Program-made: the position numbers and the translations under genes
Origin: Stictocephala bisonia
Lineage: Eukaryota > Arthropoda > Insecta > Hemiptera > Membracidae
Direction: 5' to 3'
DNA length: 64,000 nt
Assembly (NCBI GenBank): GCA_035578905.1
Contig: JAQJVL010000101.1
Span: 1,152,001 to 1,216,000, forward strand
The notes under the pieces: generated by a model
Told to the model about the DNA's origin: nothing
The model's database searches: none
Seen by the model: the letters and a program-made list of their open reading frames with translations, nothing else
In this document: in pieces, positions 33,895 to 45,404 of the stretch
Layout of the letters: each line of letters opens with the position of its first letter
How positions within the stretch are numbered: the first letter of the stretch is position 1

Positions 33895-35480
33895 ATCCAC
33901 CAAATTGAGTAACACTACACGTTACTACCCATTAGGTTTTTTAGTCAATTAGTTTACATTACAATGTTATCAGCCGTCACTCATGTGATGTGCGTCTTGG
34001 TGATCCAACCAACAACCCATGGTACCTATATATTGACCCATATGTGAACCTTGATACAAAGTGCTGAAAACTGATTTATCTTGAAAAATAACACTCGTAA
34101 GAATGTGCTCCATGGCTCCATCTTTTTAACAATACTCAGGATAAAAAAAACAGTATTCGTACAAGAGTAACTTAGGAACTAACACAAATACTTAATTTAA
34201 TTTGATAAACCCTTCTAATATTAAAACGATATTTAGGATATTATTATTTTCCTATTTTTTATTAACAGAACAACTATTATTTGGTTTAAGGCAATTACAT
34301 TTAACAATAAGTAAATTTCTCAAGCGCAATGACTATTTGAAAGTTGCACATTTCATTTAAACAATGGTTTAATAACAGTAAAAAATTATAAAATACAGCA
34401 TAACCAAATAACCAAACTTGGTCTAAGTATTTAGAAATAATAAATACTATAAAAACAGACCAAAGCAATGCGTTTGCTGAAGAGGGCCCCTGTGCTGCTA
34501 TCTAATGGTAACTGATGTTAAACAAGCGCTGGAACGACTGTTTTGTGTACTATTACCTCAGCTATCAGTTAATTCAGTGTGCGCTGAAGAGAGAGAGGGA
34601 TGAAGGGAGACAAATAGGGTGACCGCTGGCGCTACCTGTGACGATAGTACAAGAACTAATTTCATAGAACAGGTAAACCAACTTCATGGAGCTCATATGA
34701 GCGAAATATTTTTTTGTAGTCATTGGTATTATTTAATATTCAAGTAATTAAAAAACTTGAATACTTTAGACAGTTTACAAGTGAGTGATACAAAACGTGT
34801 ACTAAGAGGAAATAAGATAAAGTTTCACTTTCACAAAAATATAATAATAAAATTTTTTTTATTTCTCATTCTATTCATACAAAAATACAAATAAAACTTA
34901 ATCGTTCTCTAGCTTTGTATATTATATAGTTTTAATAACTGTAAATAAAAATCTTTTGAGAAAATAAATAGAGCCCCTTAGATGATAGATATCTTTTGGG
35001 GTTCCCTTACAATAATAATGTATAAACAAAAAGATCAATGCGGTTGCAAACAAACATAACTATATTTCTAACCTTTCTTACACTAGTATTCTAAAGTGTT
35101 GAAAACAAATATATACTATGCTAAACTAAAAATATTCATTTTAATAACGTAAAATAGGTTGCTCAGTGCTTTTAACTAAACTCATTGGAACCTTTTGTAT
35201 GCTAAGAAATGAATATTTTAGATATTACAAGCTAAGCAGAAAATAAAATAAAAAACGTAGGTACATTTGTGTTCTTATTCTTGAACAAGCAACAAAACAC
35301 TTGTTGATTAATTTAGAATGTTTTCTTTTTCCAATTAATTTTACAACTAAAAAAGGAACTGAAAAAACACGTTTGAAGAGGCTTAATACTCTGGTGACTT
35401 AAGGATTATCGTGCAAATTACGCTCCAAAATAGGTTTAAAATTTCAACCCTTCCTTGGAAACTCAGCAACGATGAATCAC
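33895..35480. other. AT-rich non-coding region
   Basis: No gene recognised. A GC-richer patch at 34480-34660 (purine-rich GAAGAGAGAGAGG, then CTGGCGCTACCTGTGACG) has no open frame with splice borders. Confidence 0.5.
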
Positions 35481-35489
35481 TTCATATGA

Positions 35490-35950
35490 ATTACCAATGA
35501 AGGTTGGAGGCCGACAGAGATGCAGTTTCGACAGAAGATCGTGACCGTTCGTTCAAAAACTGGCAGGCTGATTGGTAAACCAATCCAAGGGAACCTTGGA
35601 CCGCGAGGCTCATCTGGGAAGTTTCAGGTCCTAGTTGGAACGGGGGCATGTGGAGGTCGGGTTCTTCATGGCCCAGTTTCCCTATGGCTATGGATGCTTC
35701 CACTCCTACCTGACTATATTGTGGAGGCAGATAGCTTTGAGTGCATATAATGTCCTAACGTCCAGGACACATCGGAGCACACTTTTCCAGTGCAACCGTT
35801 GAGGCCTGAGAAGAATCTGATTGCGGAGGTCCACGACTTCGACCCGGATGTCCATGACATGTTGTAGGTGATGTGCTCAAACACCTGGAACCGTGTAGCC
35901 CGGTATGTTGAGCGCATACTTCGGGAGAAACGAAAGCAAATCTAGATTGA
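35490..35950 (+). pseudogene. R1-like LINE C-terminal relic
   Basis: In shifting frames the segment gives NWQADW, then PWTARLIWEVS, then QFPYGYGCFHSYL (compare the FLTGHGCFRxYL block after the RT of R1-clade LINEs), and then DTSEHTF. This last block sits where those elements carry a C-x2-C...H...C zinc-binding motif. Next comes a segment with WNRVARYVERILREKR at the C-terminus. GC content is near 50 percent, above the flanks. The zinc motif cysteines are partly lost and several stops interrupt it. It represents an R1-type lineage separate from the Jockey-like relics. Open frames at 35491-35917 on either strand are fragments of this. Confidence 0.75.
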
Positions 35951-35959
35951 TAACTTGGT

Positions 35960-37455
35960 GATTTAGACTGTGGAATGTCTTGAAGACAAACACTAACAGG
36001 CCCAGTCCGAAGTAATGTGATAACGGTCCCATGCTAGTCTTAGTAGAAGAGGGGGTTCCTCGTTCGTAAATGAATGTTTACCTCCACGCTCCAAAAGAAA
36101 AAAATGTCCTGATGCTGTGGGGTTTTAACTTAAATCCATCCATGGTGAGGAATCCGTTTATTATAATAAGAACTCCAGCAAAGTCCTCTAGAGTTTCACT
36201 GGTAGTAAAGTTTCGTGCTGTTGTTGATGATAGAGCAATGCACTCTAACGCCAAATACCACAACATATCCTAGAGTTGGGTAGCTTTAACTGTTACACCC
36301 ACCTTGGTGATAAATTCATGTAAAATAATGCTTAAGTAGCGTATTACATTATTGAAGATGACTTAGCTGAGAGACCACACAAGTAGCTACCAAAGTCGTC
36401 GATCGTCTAGCACTTTAACACACACCTTCAGGATTGCTGAAGATGTGAATAGTACTTGTATCATAGCTTCCCATACTGTCTATATTATGCTCCCAATATT
36501 TGATCCAAAGATGCACCACTTAAGGGAGTTTATAAAGATTCTATATTCTCTGAGTTGCCCCCCTCCTTCAACTTTCTACAACGTACTGGTTGACTCAAAT
36601 TCACCTATTCAATTATTTTCCCAACTAATTTCAGTTGAATTTGTCGACAAAAACTTGCAGGGTATCTGTCAATTTGGGGTATGCTCTATGCTAAGAAGAA
36701 GATTTTCGTATAAGACACTATGACCGTCACAGTTTTAATGTTCAAAATCTCGTAAAAAACTGTCTATTCTGTTTATTTCATGCAACAATACAGGCGTAAA
36801 CCTAAATACATTGAAACAAACATTTTAACCCAGCAAATATTTTATCGAGCCACCCAGTCTACACACATTGATCAAACTAATTAACAGGTACTACATTTTT
36901 TAAAGTCACAGGACCTAACAACTTAATAATTTTATAAATAGTTAATAAATATTTTACAAATAGATAATAAATGTATAATAAAAAGATAATAAATACGTAA
37001 CAAATAATTATAAATATGAAATAAACAGTTGATAAATAGTTTATAAATGTAAATTGGCAATAAACTATAAAACACAATTGAAATATATCGGTAATAAAAA
37101 CTAAAAACGCAACGCAATAAGAACACACTAATAATAATAAGGGGTTTTGCTGCAAAATGAAAAAAATTAATTTGAAAAATTATTTCCATAGTAAATTAAT
37201 AACTCACTGTTATTTACTAAGTTATTTTTCAGGTACTGTTAACATTTTACATTAAACACATAATAGAATCATTAAAAATATATATTTTTTTCTCTACCCG
37301 AAAGTATCAGACTATAACTTCTCATCATTCGGAGCAAAGATGATGACGCATGCGCTATCATTTGCACCTGTGACTTATGACATAGAAGTTTACTCCTGAT
37401 GTCTATGTCAAGTCACTTTCACTCAGGTGTGGGAAGATTCCATTATAATCTAAAA
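35960..37455. other. Region without recognised genes
   Basis: Mixed composition to 36720, then very AT-rich. Plus frames at 36070-36273 (67 codons) and 36445-36723 (92 codons) have no domain or splice context that I can recognise. They may be decayed transposon sequence. The minus-strand frames at 36877-37189 derive from TAAATA-type low complexity. Confidence 0.4.
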
Positions 37456-37460
37456 ATTAA

Positions 37461-38339
37461 GGGGATCCGCCACCATTTATATGAATATTTTTTTTCAAAA
37501 ATATCCTTTTTTGTATTATTGTATTGTCGTATTACTTATTCTATTGAGAATGTTTTGGTGAATTTGTATGCTTATTTGACTATGTTTACCTATAAAAAAC
37601 ATAAACTACGCATTTTATGATTTTTCGGATTTCCCAACAATTCATATATTTTTCTTATTATTATAAAGCATAAAACTAGTTATGCCTCATAATACTTCTA
37701 TTTATATGTACGGTTAATAAAGAGCAAACAAATTGCAGAATAAGAAAAGAAGAAAGCAGAAAAAGGTGCTACTTATGGCAGCAGGAGAGTTTTAGTAAAA
37801 AAAGAGATATTTGTGTAGTTTCAGACTTTCGGCGTGATTTACCGAAAATCAAGTTTTTTTAGATATTTAGTTAAATAACTTCCTAAGTTCTTAAGGTAAG
37901 TTCTTGAGGTAAGTTCTTTAAATTTGTATCGCCTCAACATAAAATCATGTACTGATTTTTATGGTATTTTTAATGTTGTAGACCATTAAATAAATATTTT
38001 ATTAATTAGTTTTTAATAAAAAATAGTACGATTTTAAACTTTTTACAAATAATTGACTAAATACTGTTCTTAAAATTATACTAAGGTTCTTGTACTATTA
38101 TAATTAGAGTAAATTATAAGAAACAAGAAAATATTTACTTTTTTGAAATAACTTGAAAATTAAAAGAGTTATTTAAACTTTTAGTTTCACTCCTTTCACC
38201 ACAAAATAACTTTGTAAAAAACAAATGTTTAATTTTGTTGTTGCTACATTTGTTATATTTACACACTTTTTCAGAAACAACATGAGGGACAAGAAGAAAA
38301 AGCCACAGATAAAAATTTGGTGAATGGTGGCGGATCCCA
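37461..38339. mobile_element. TIR element flanked by TAA, PIF/Harbinger-like
   Basis: The left end GGGGATCCGCCACCATT and the right end AATGGTGGCGGATCCCA are inverted repeats of about 17 bp with one mismatch. Each is bordered by TAA (37458-37460 and 38340-38342). A 3-bp TAA/TTA target duplication and G-rich ends are known for PIF/Harbinger elements. The 879-bp interior has no transposase, so it would be non-autonomous. Small open frames inside are not supported as genes. Confidence 0.68.
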
Positions 38340-38344
38340 TAAGT

Positions 38345-39080
38345 GGCCAATGGCAAACAGTCATTTTTTATGATTGCGGAACTAGAATTCAAACTATGGA
38401 TCACATAGTTAAAAAACCTCTGTTTGAGAAAGAAACAATCATTTTAGTAAGTGCGTCCAAAACTCATTGGATATAGATATTTTAATCTTTATTACATTTT
38501 CAAAACATTCATCAAACAACACGATTAATATTTTTACATTAAATTTCAATGTCACATGTCATATTCAAAATGACTTCAGTCGTCCAAAGTGCACACATCC
38601 AGACACCTTCTAATTGATTGACGGATCGTTTGATGTTTCCTGAACTTTGCTTGCTTATCTTCAAGTGATAAGCATCGTTAGTACTTTGAGAATCCTTAAA
38701 ACGTCTGAAAATTCTTAAACTATGACAATTTTATGTTATTAAGACCTCATGTCCCGCAGTGCTTGTAGTTTTTTTTATTCCATATTAATCGTAAAGTTAT
38801 CACTTCTACCAGTACATCACAGGCCACCGACGGTTTCACTGAAATGTATAGCTGTGTCCAACCCAGTGTTTGGATTGTTCAGTGCTTATTTAGACTTCGT
38901 TCCTTCTACTAGTCATGCAACAGTTTTCCGAAACACTGATTTATTGGACTCCCAAGTGACATTTTATTCTGACTTTATTTTTAATAGTTGTATTTCTTCA
39001 TCTTTATAACACTAATCGACAAGATACGGTTGATTGAAGGTTTCGAATTCTTGTGGTGAGTGTACATGAACGAGTGTAGT
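38345..39080. other. Non-coding region
   Basis: Contains an 86-codon plus frame (38749-39009) with no recognised domain. Its codon use is not distinct from the flanks and no clear splice sites border it. Confidence 0.4.
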
Positions 39081-39084
39081 CTTT

Positions 39085-39245
39085 ATTTATTTATTCTTAA
39101 GGCACTGATCGTTAAGATATGGGCGAATGTGGCTTTTGAATTGCTCTGATGATTGTAGATGGGCTAATGTAGTCATTGTTACAATGTAAGGCTGTCTATT
39201 TCTAATAAGTGTCAATAATTAATAGCCCAATCAACAGCTGGTGGC
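39085..39245 (-). mobile_element. Dispersed repeat family, copy 3
   Basis: It shares TTTATTTATTTATTCTTAAG, GATCGTTAAGATATGGGCGAA, GTAGTCATTGTTACAATGTA and AATTAATAGCCCAAT in order with 10922-11075. A shorter related piece (GTAACTAAGTGTGGTCGACT, then TTGATAGGCCAATCAA) lies at about 39345-39415. Confidence 0.75.
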
Positions 39246-39429
39246 TATCAGCTGATCTCTCTCAACATTTATTTACTTCTATTGGGATTGATATGACAAC
39301 CTTAAGTGAATTATGCTGGGATTTAACCAACTACGCTGCCGACCAATTATTGTAACTAAGTGTGGTCGACTGAGTATTATAAAGAATTATTTGTTGATAG
39401 GCCAATCAATGGGGCAACTAAAGAACCTC

Positions 39430-40225
39430 CAGTTTAACGTGGAATTTGAACCACATAGTATTGGTCTGATTATCTGCTAATTGACAGTGCTGAAACCAGT
39501 GAGTACAGAATATAAATAGAAAGAACATGATCTTTACACCGTTTGCATTAGTAAGTAAATATTAAAAGAATTATGAAGTTTTCATTTTGACAAGAAAAAG
39601 TTAGTTGTCTGTTAACATTTTTATTATTTAGTCAGAGAAGTTTTACCAGCGGCAAATTTGTAGGCGAGATGTTGAATTTAACATACAAAAATATAATAGT
39701 GCAGGTTAATCCACTAGGACGGTGTACTTATTGCAGTAAAGCGTCAACGTATTAGCAGACCCTGCCGCGCCGCACGTCTTGGTGAACACTTACAGTATAC
39801 AGGGATCATGGCTAATCATCAAATAATATGGCTTGTAATATTTTTGAATTATTCTTGTCTCATTTAAATGCTAATCTTAATTGTTTAAGAGCTTTAAATG
39901 TTCACCTACTGTCTCAAATGTTTCGACAGTACATTTGTATATGCAAACTTCAAACAGTATTGTACAAGTTAACGTATGATTGTTTTGTTGTTGAATTCAT
40001 TTTTACTGTGAATGTCAAAAAATACGTGGCATTATAATTAATAAATAAACAATAAAAGTAATTCAGAGTAATTGTATTATAATCAATTAATGACCACTAC
40101 ACTATTATTAAACATAGACATTTGCCCACAGTAAATAGAATTTATGCCACATTTATATTTCTAACTCATGTTTTATGATATAAACATGCCAATTAGAGTT
40201 TATTTTCTAAAGCTAACATTAGATA
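39430..40225. other. AT-rich non-coding region
   Basis: No gene recognised. A short CG-rich word CCCTGCCGCGCCGCACG at about 39760 recalls the island at 5450, without further similarity. Confidence 0.5.
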
Positions 40226-40227
40226 TT

Positions 40228-40550
40228 ATTTCCTGTAGTTGTTATTTTACCAATCAGAAAACGTCAGATTTCTCTGAAGTGTACAGCTACTGTATAAAAA
40301 ATTGCACACTAAATTAATTACACCATTGATTACCTTGATAATTATTAATATTTATTTATTTATTTAATAATAAAATAATTAATAATAAATAATAATTTAA
40401 TAATAAATAAATTAAATACAACAAATATTTCCTGTAGTTGTTATTTTACCAATCAGAAAACGTCATATTTCTCTGAAGTGTACAGCTACTTTATAAAAAA
40501 TTGCACATTAAATTAATTACACCATTGATTTCCTTGATAATTATTGATAA
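40228..40550. repeat. Direct duplication of about 120 bp around an ATT-rich spacer
   Basis: Two near-identical copies begin TTTCCTGTAGTTGTTATTTT at about 40228 and 40427 (offset 199 bp). They continue through CAATCAGAAAACGTCA and CACCATTGATT, and differ at a handful of positions. A TAATAAAT-type low-complexity segment separates them. Confidence 0.92.
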
Positions 40551-40554
40551 AAGA

Positions 40555-41980
40555 AATGAAAAATAAAAATCTCTTAATACACCATATTTACGCAAAGAAA
40601 ATTTACTTTCTAATCGAATCTCCCCTTACACATCTTTAATTGAAAATAAAAACAGAATATTTGTATATTTTTCTTTTATATCAATGAGTTTGAGTTATTT
40701 TAATATTTCATTGATTACTTTTTGTAATATAACGAATGCAGCTGTCCAAATGTTATCTCTTGCAAAAAAAGTGACAATGTTTTTGGGTCTGTGCTTCGTG
40801 ATACTAATTATTTATAAACCAATAACTCCAACTCTTGGATGCCATCTTAGAAACCGCATCTTCAGGCTAAACATAAAAAAATATTTAATAAATGAACATT
40901 TTATTATGTGTAATTAAGTTGTTCTTACCTATGGAAAGATATCCCCTCACCAGGTTTCCTGTTACTACAGCCATAAGCAGGGCACGAAGGCATATTGAAA
41001 AAACAAATAACAATAAATTATTGATAAGACTATATTTACAACACTAAAATATTTAACACTAAACTAAAAAGAAAATTAAGAAGTCCTATTTCTCTATAAA
41101 CACTTTAAAATTTCCTTAAAAGATTTAAAGAGAAGCTACGAAACGAACCCTGTGAGAAATGTGAATATATTCTGTTTTCACGCAGTGGCTCGCCTGCACG
41201 GAACCGTCGCGGTGCAGTGGGAAAGCGCCTGCACGGAATGCTCTTCACTACCCGCAACACAGATCACACGCCGCCATATTGGTCGGAGACCCTGCTTCAA
41301 ACGCGCTCGCATATGGCCTCTCTATTTATATTCTGTACTCACTGGCTGAAACAATTGGCTCAAACCAGCAGAGCCCAAATTGAATCGACTGTGCGGCTCA
41401 GTCTCACAACATTGAAAATGTTCTGTTCATGTTTAAAAATCTTAAAAATAGTCGTCCAAGTTAAGCATTTATCCACAAATGTTTGTTATTTGCGTTGAAT
41501 GTGTATACTATTGTGCAAATAATGTATACACCTTATTACTTTATTACTACATTCCATTTACTATGTGATTAATTCAAAATATTAATGAAGTCAATCATTG
41601 ACATAAGGGTCAATTCACAGAATAACTGTAATTAAAGGTTAGTAATAACTACTTTTGTATGTATGCAAATATTTTAAATGGTTTTTATTACGAATTACTC
41701 TATAATATCTTCAACTGAGGAACTTTCTAAAAATGTTTATACTTTTTTCATATTTTGTTATTTTTCTAATTTTTATCTTTTAAATAATTGAACACATTGT
41801 CTGCTAAAATATGCTAAATACTTTATATTTTTTTATTCTTTTATTGATATATCATGAGCTTGAAATATAAAACATTTTGAATGTTATAAGAAAAAAATAC
41901 ATAAGAATAAAGTAAATATGTAGGCTATATATTTTTTTTTCAAAAGAAGTTTAGACCAATAATTATTTATATTATTTACT
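40555..41980. other. AT-rich region with a GC-rich island at 41180-41400
   Basis: The island contains a 14-bp direct repeat GCCTGCACGGAA (about 41192 and 41228) and GCCGCCATATTGG, then CTATTTATATTC, a possible TATA-like box. Two plus frames (65 and 93 codons) cross it, but neither has a recognised domain or splice borders. It could be a promoter or a transposon scrap. Confidence 0.3.
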
Positions 41981-41983
41981 TCA

Positions 41984-42250
41984 TTATAATTCAGGGTGTG
42001 CTTTGTGATTTAAAAAATCTACAGCCTTTGTCATGTCAGCCGCAGATACACTGTAATAGTGTTGATTAGATGTAACTCTACAATTACGTGAATTTCCTTG
42101 AGAGGGACGAAGTACTGCAACTGCAGTATAAATTGTACTGGGCAGGAAATTTCTCCCAGTCATTGCCGGAACCATATGTTTTGTGTTTTCTGTACTAATT
42201 TCTCTCACAAGAACAACATCCGAACCCTGTCCACCACCTACCACGGACAT
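41984..42250 (-). CDS. Hypothetical 88-codon ORF or terminal exon
   Basis: A clean minus-strand frame begins MSVVGGGQGSDVVLVREIS and ends with DMTKAVDFLNHKAHPEL before TAA. Amino-acid composition looks protein-like and GC content exceeds the flanks. A stop lies four codons upstream of the Met, so the coding part starts here or at an acceptor just upstream (AATATAG|AA or TCTAG|G). The 71-codon plus-strand frame opposite it is a shadow. I do not recognise the family. It could be a host gene exon or a transposon-derived frame. Confidence 0.38.
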   Translation of the reverse strand: MSVVGGGQGSDVVLVREISTENTKHMVPAMTGRNFLPSTIYTAVAVLRPSQGNSRNCRVTSNQHYYSVSAADMTKAVDFLNHKAHPEL

Positions 42251-42778
42251 CCTAGACTTCTATATTATTATCCACGTCCAGTTATATACTTAGCCCCTAT
42301 AGTTGGGTTATAGCTCTACACTTATATATACTTATACTAGGACCCAAAAGCCCACTGACGGTAAGATTGCATGCCTACTGCAGGGTTGTCGACTTTCCAG
42401 TAGTAGCTTTGCGGTTTGGTAAATGGCCCACCTCAGATGTATACAACTATGAAATATAATTAGAAATAATTAAAATATCTTGTTCTGCGAATAACTATAA
42501 ATTGAGCCTTATAATTTTCTTCAATCCGATTAACTTTGGCCAGTAAATCAAACTAACTGAAGAAAATATAGGAATATTGACTAAACATGATATCAACCAA
42601 ATGTTTTCAAGTATCTGTCAGACACTTGATCTTTACAGTTTAATTGTAAATCTAATTATTGCCGGAAATTAAATATTCACCAAACGTTTTCGAGACGACG
42701 TGTCATGTTCAGCCTAGGTGCCTTTGAAAAGTTGCTATCTCATTACGCCAGTAATATGTTCTAATAAAGTTCTTTCAG

Positions 42779-42955
42779 AGCCTTGAAGTAAAGGGTGTAT
42801 TGATCTTGCGGCTTGCTGCAAGTCTTGAGCCTTCAAAGCCCGTCCAGATTGGCAAAATTAAAATCGCGCACAAAGAGACAAAAGGAGTGGGTTTCTCATC
42901 TGCGAGGCAGCTCCGCCTGGAACTCAACAGCGGGGATCCCACCATACAAATATGA
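42779..42955 (+). CDS. Candidate terminal coding exon, unknown protein
   Basis: An excellent acceptor (AAAGTTCTTTCAG, ending at 42778) opens directly into a 58-codon frame in phase 0 that ends with TGA at 42953-42955. The peptide starts SLEVKGVLILRLAASLEPSK, continues with IGKIKIAHKE and GVGFSSARQLRLELNSGD, and has balanced composition without low complexity. The other two frames at the acceptor stop within five codons. GC content falls sharply after the stop. Upstream exons are not identified and I recognise no family. The open length, acceptor quality and composition make a real exon plausible. Confidence 0.45.
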   Translation, partial: SLEVKGVLILRLAASLEPSKPVQIGKIKIAHKETKGVGFSSARQLRLELNSGDPTIQI

Positions 42956-43214
42956 TCTGAAACAAAATGCTGGTGATTATTATTTATTTTGTAGAGTTTA
43001 ATTTTTATATCTTTGTATGTATCTCAAGATGTGACCTTTTAATTTTATATTCTATGTGTACTAAACATTTTGCAAATATATAAACCATAATTTTAGTCTT
43101 TAATTAGTGTATTTTATTCTATATATTCAATTCCTAATTGATAAGCTTAGATATACAAAGTTTTTATCATGAAATAATTCTAAACTGAATGAAGAAATCA
43201 TATGCATACCACAG

Positions 43215-45175
43215 TCTGTGATATTGACCCACACGCTCACCCATTAACGCACTTTGGTATTGGCCCACCCGCTCACCTATACACGTACTGTGGCATTAAC
43301 ATTCCCGCCTAACCATACACGCTCTTTAGTAATGACCAAACCCGCCCACCCATACACGTACAGAAGCATTGATCCACCCGACCACCCATACATGTACAGT
43401 GGCATTAACCCATCCACCCACGCATACACGTACAGTGGCTTTGACCCATCCGCCCACCAATACACGCACTTTGGTATTGGCCCACCCATACACGTACAGT
43501 GGAATTGACCTTCCCGCCCATCCGTCCACGTAAAGTGGTATTGACCCACCCATACACTTACTTTGGCATTGACCCACCCGCCCATCCGTCCACGTACAGT
43601 GGTACCTACCCACCCTCCCATACACTCAAATTGGTATTGACTCTCCCACCCATACGTGTGCAGTACAGTTTCTAGGTATACACAATATCTTCAAAATAAA
43701 AAGGGGGTGTTGGCGTAAGGTCGTATTGGCCCACCACGCACCTATACACGTAAGATGGTATTGGTCCACCACACACCCATACACGTAAGGTAGTATTGGC
43801 CCGCCACCCACCCATACTCCTAACGTGATGTTGGCGTACCACCCACTCATACAAGTACAGTGCAATTAGAATACAAGTAAGGTACTATTTGCCCACCACC
43901 TACCCATTCACGTAAGGTACTATTGGCCCACCACCCACCCATACTCCTAACGTGATGTTGGCGTACCACCCACTAATACAAGTACAGTGCAATTAGAATA
44001 CAAGTAAGGTACTATTGGCCCACCACGTACCCATACGCGTAAGGTACTATTGGCCCACCACGTACCCATACACGTTAGGTGGTATTAGCCCACCACGTAC
44101 CCATACACGTAAGGTGGTATTAGCCCACCACGCACCTATACACGTAAGCTGGTATTAGCCCACCACGTACCCATACACGTAAGGTGGTATTAGCCCACCA
44201 CGCACCTATACACGTAAGGTGGTATTGGCCCACCACGTACCCATACACGTAAGGTGGTATTAGCCCACCACGCACCTATACACGTAAGGTGGTATTAGCC
44301 CACCACGCACCTATACACGTAAGGTGGTATTGGCCCACCACCCACCCTAAGTCGTAAAGGTAGTATTGGCCCACCCATACACGTAAGGTAGTATTGGCCC
44401 ACCCATACAGGTAAGGTAGTATTAGCCCACCCATACAAGTAAGGTAGTATTGGCCCACCCATACACGTAAGGTTGTATTGGCCCACCACCCACCCAAACT
44501 CGTAAAGGTAGTATTGGCGCACCCAAACTCGTAAAGGTAGTATTGGCCCACCCATACACGTAAGTTAGTATTGGCCCACCCATACAAGTTAGGTAGTATT
44601 GGCCCACCCATACAGGTAAGGTGGTATTGGCCCACCCATACACGTAAGGTTAGTATTGGCCCACCCATACACGTAAGGTAGTATTGGCCCACCCATACAG
44701 GTAAGGTGGTATTGGCCCACCCATACACGTAAGGTTAGTATTGGCCCACCCATACACGTAAGGTAGTATTGGCCCACCCATACAGGTAAGGTAGTATTGG
44801 CCCACCCATACAAGTAAGGTAGTATTGGCCCACCTATACAGGTAAGGTGGTATTGGCCCACCCATACAGGTAAGGTAGTATTGGCCCACCCATACAAGTA
44901 GTTGGTATTGGCCCACCCATACAAGTAAGGTAGTATTGGCCCACCCATACAGGTAAGGTAGTATTGGCCTACCCATACCGGTAAGGTGGTATTGACCCAC
45001 CCATACACGTAAGGTGGTATTGGCCCACCCATACAGGTAAGGTAGTATTGGCCTACTCATACCGGTAAGGTGGTATTGGCCCACCCATACACGTAAGGTG
45101 GTATTGGCCCACTCATAAAGGTAAGGTAGTATTGGCCCACCCATAAACGTAGGGTGGTATAGGCATGTATCGTGA
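43215..45175. repeat. 28/35-bp minisatellite
   Basis: Tandem units close to CCCACCCATACACGTAAGGT followed by AGTATTGG (28 bp) fill 44350-45175. A 35-bp form with an extra ACCACGT-type heptamer dominates 43870-44350. More diverged units (with ACAGTGGCATTGACC) occupy 43215-43660. Breaks at about 43680 and 43860 contain non-repeat bases. On the minus strand all three frames of the 28-bp unit are open, so 28-residue cycles (with YGWANTTL, VWVGQYYL, CMGGPILP) give frames of up to 179 codons. These are artefacts of the repeat. Confidence 0.96.
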
Positions 45176-45404
45176 TAGTGAATTTGCACGGATGATGATA
45201 TTCAACGATATTGTTGTACACCAAAATAGTTGATTCGCGTTCAGCATAAAAACCAACGAAAACAATTAAAATACGACAAAAAACTATGCTAAATAACTGT
45301 GCACAAAATGGTTTTCTAATGAATACAATTTATATTCTCGGATATATTTTTTAGACTTGATAAATATGCAAAAATTTGCAAAGCGTCTAAAAAGTGCGAA
45401 AATA

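Noticed and set aside
36070..36723. Plus ORFs of 67 and 92 codons
   Set aside because: No domain or splice context recognised, and both strands are open in the first. Possibly transposon debris.
38749..39009. 86-codon plus ORF
   Set aside because: Composition and borders are not gene-like and no family is recognised.
44276..45189. Minus-strand ORFs of up to 179 codons with YGWANTT repeats
   Set aside because: Product of the 28-bp minisatellite, which lacks stops in all minus frames.
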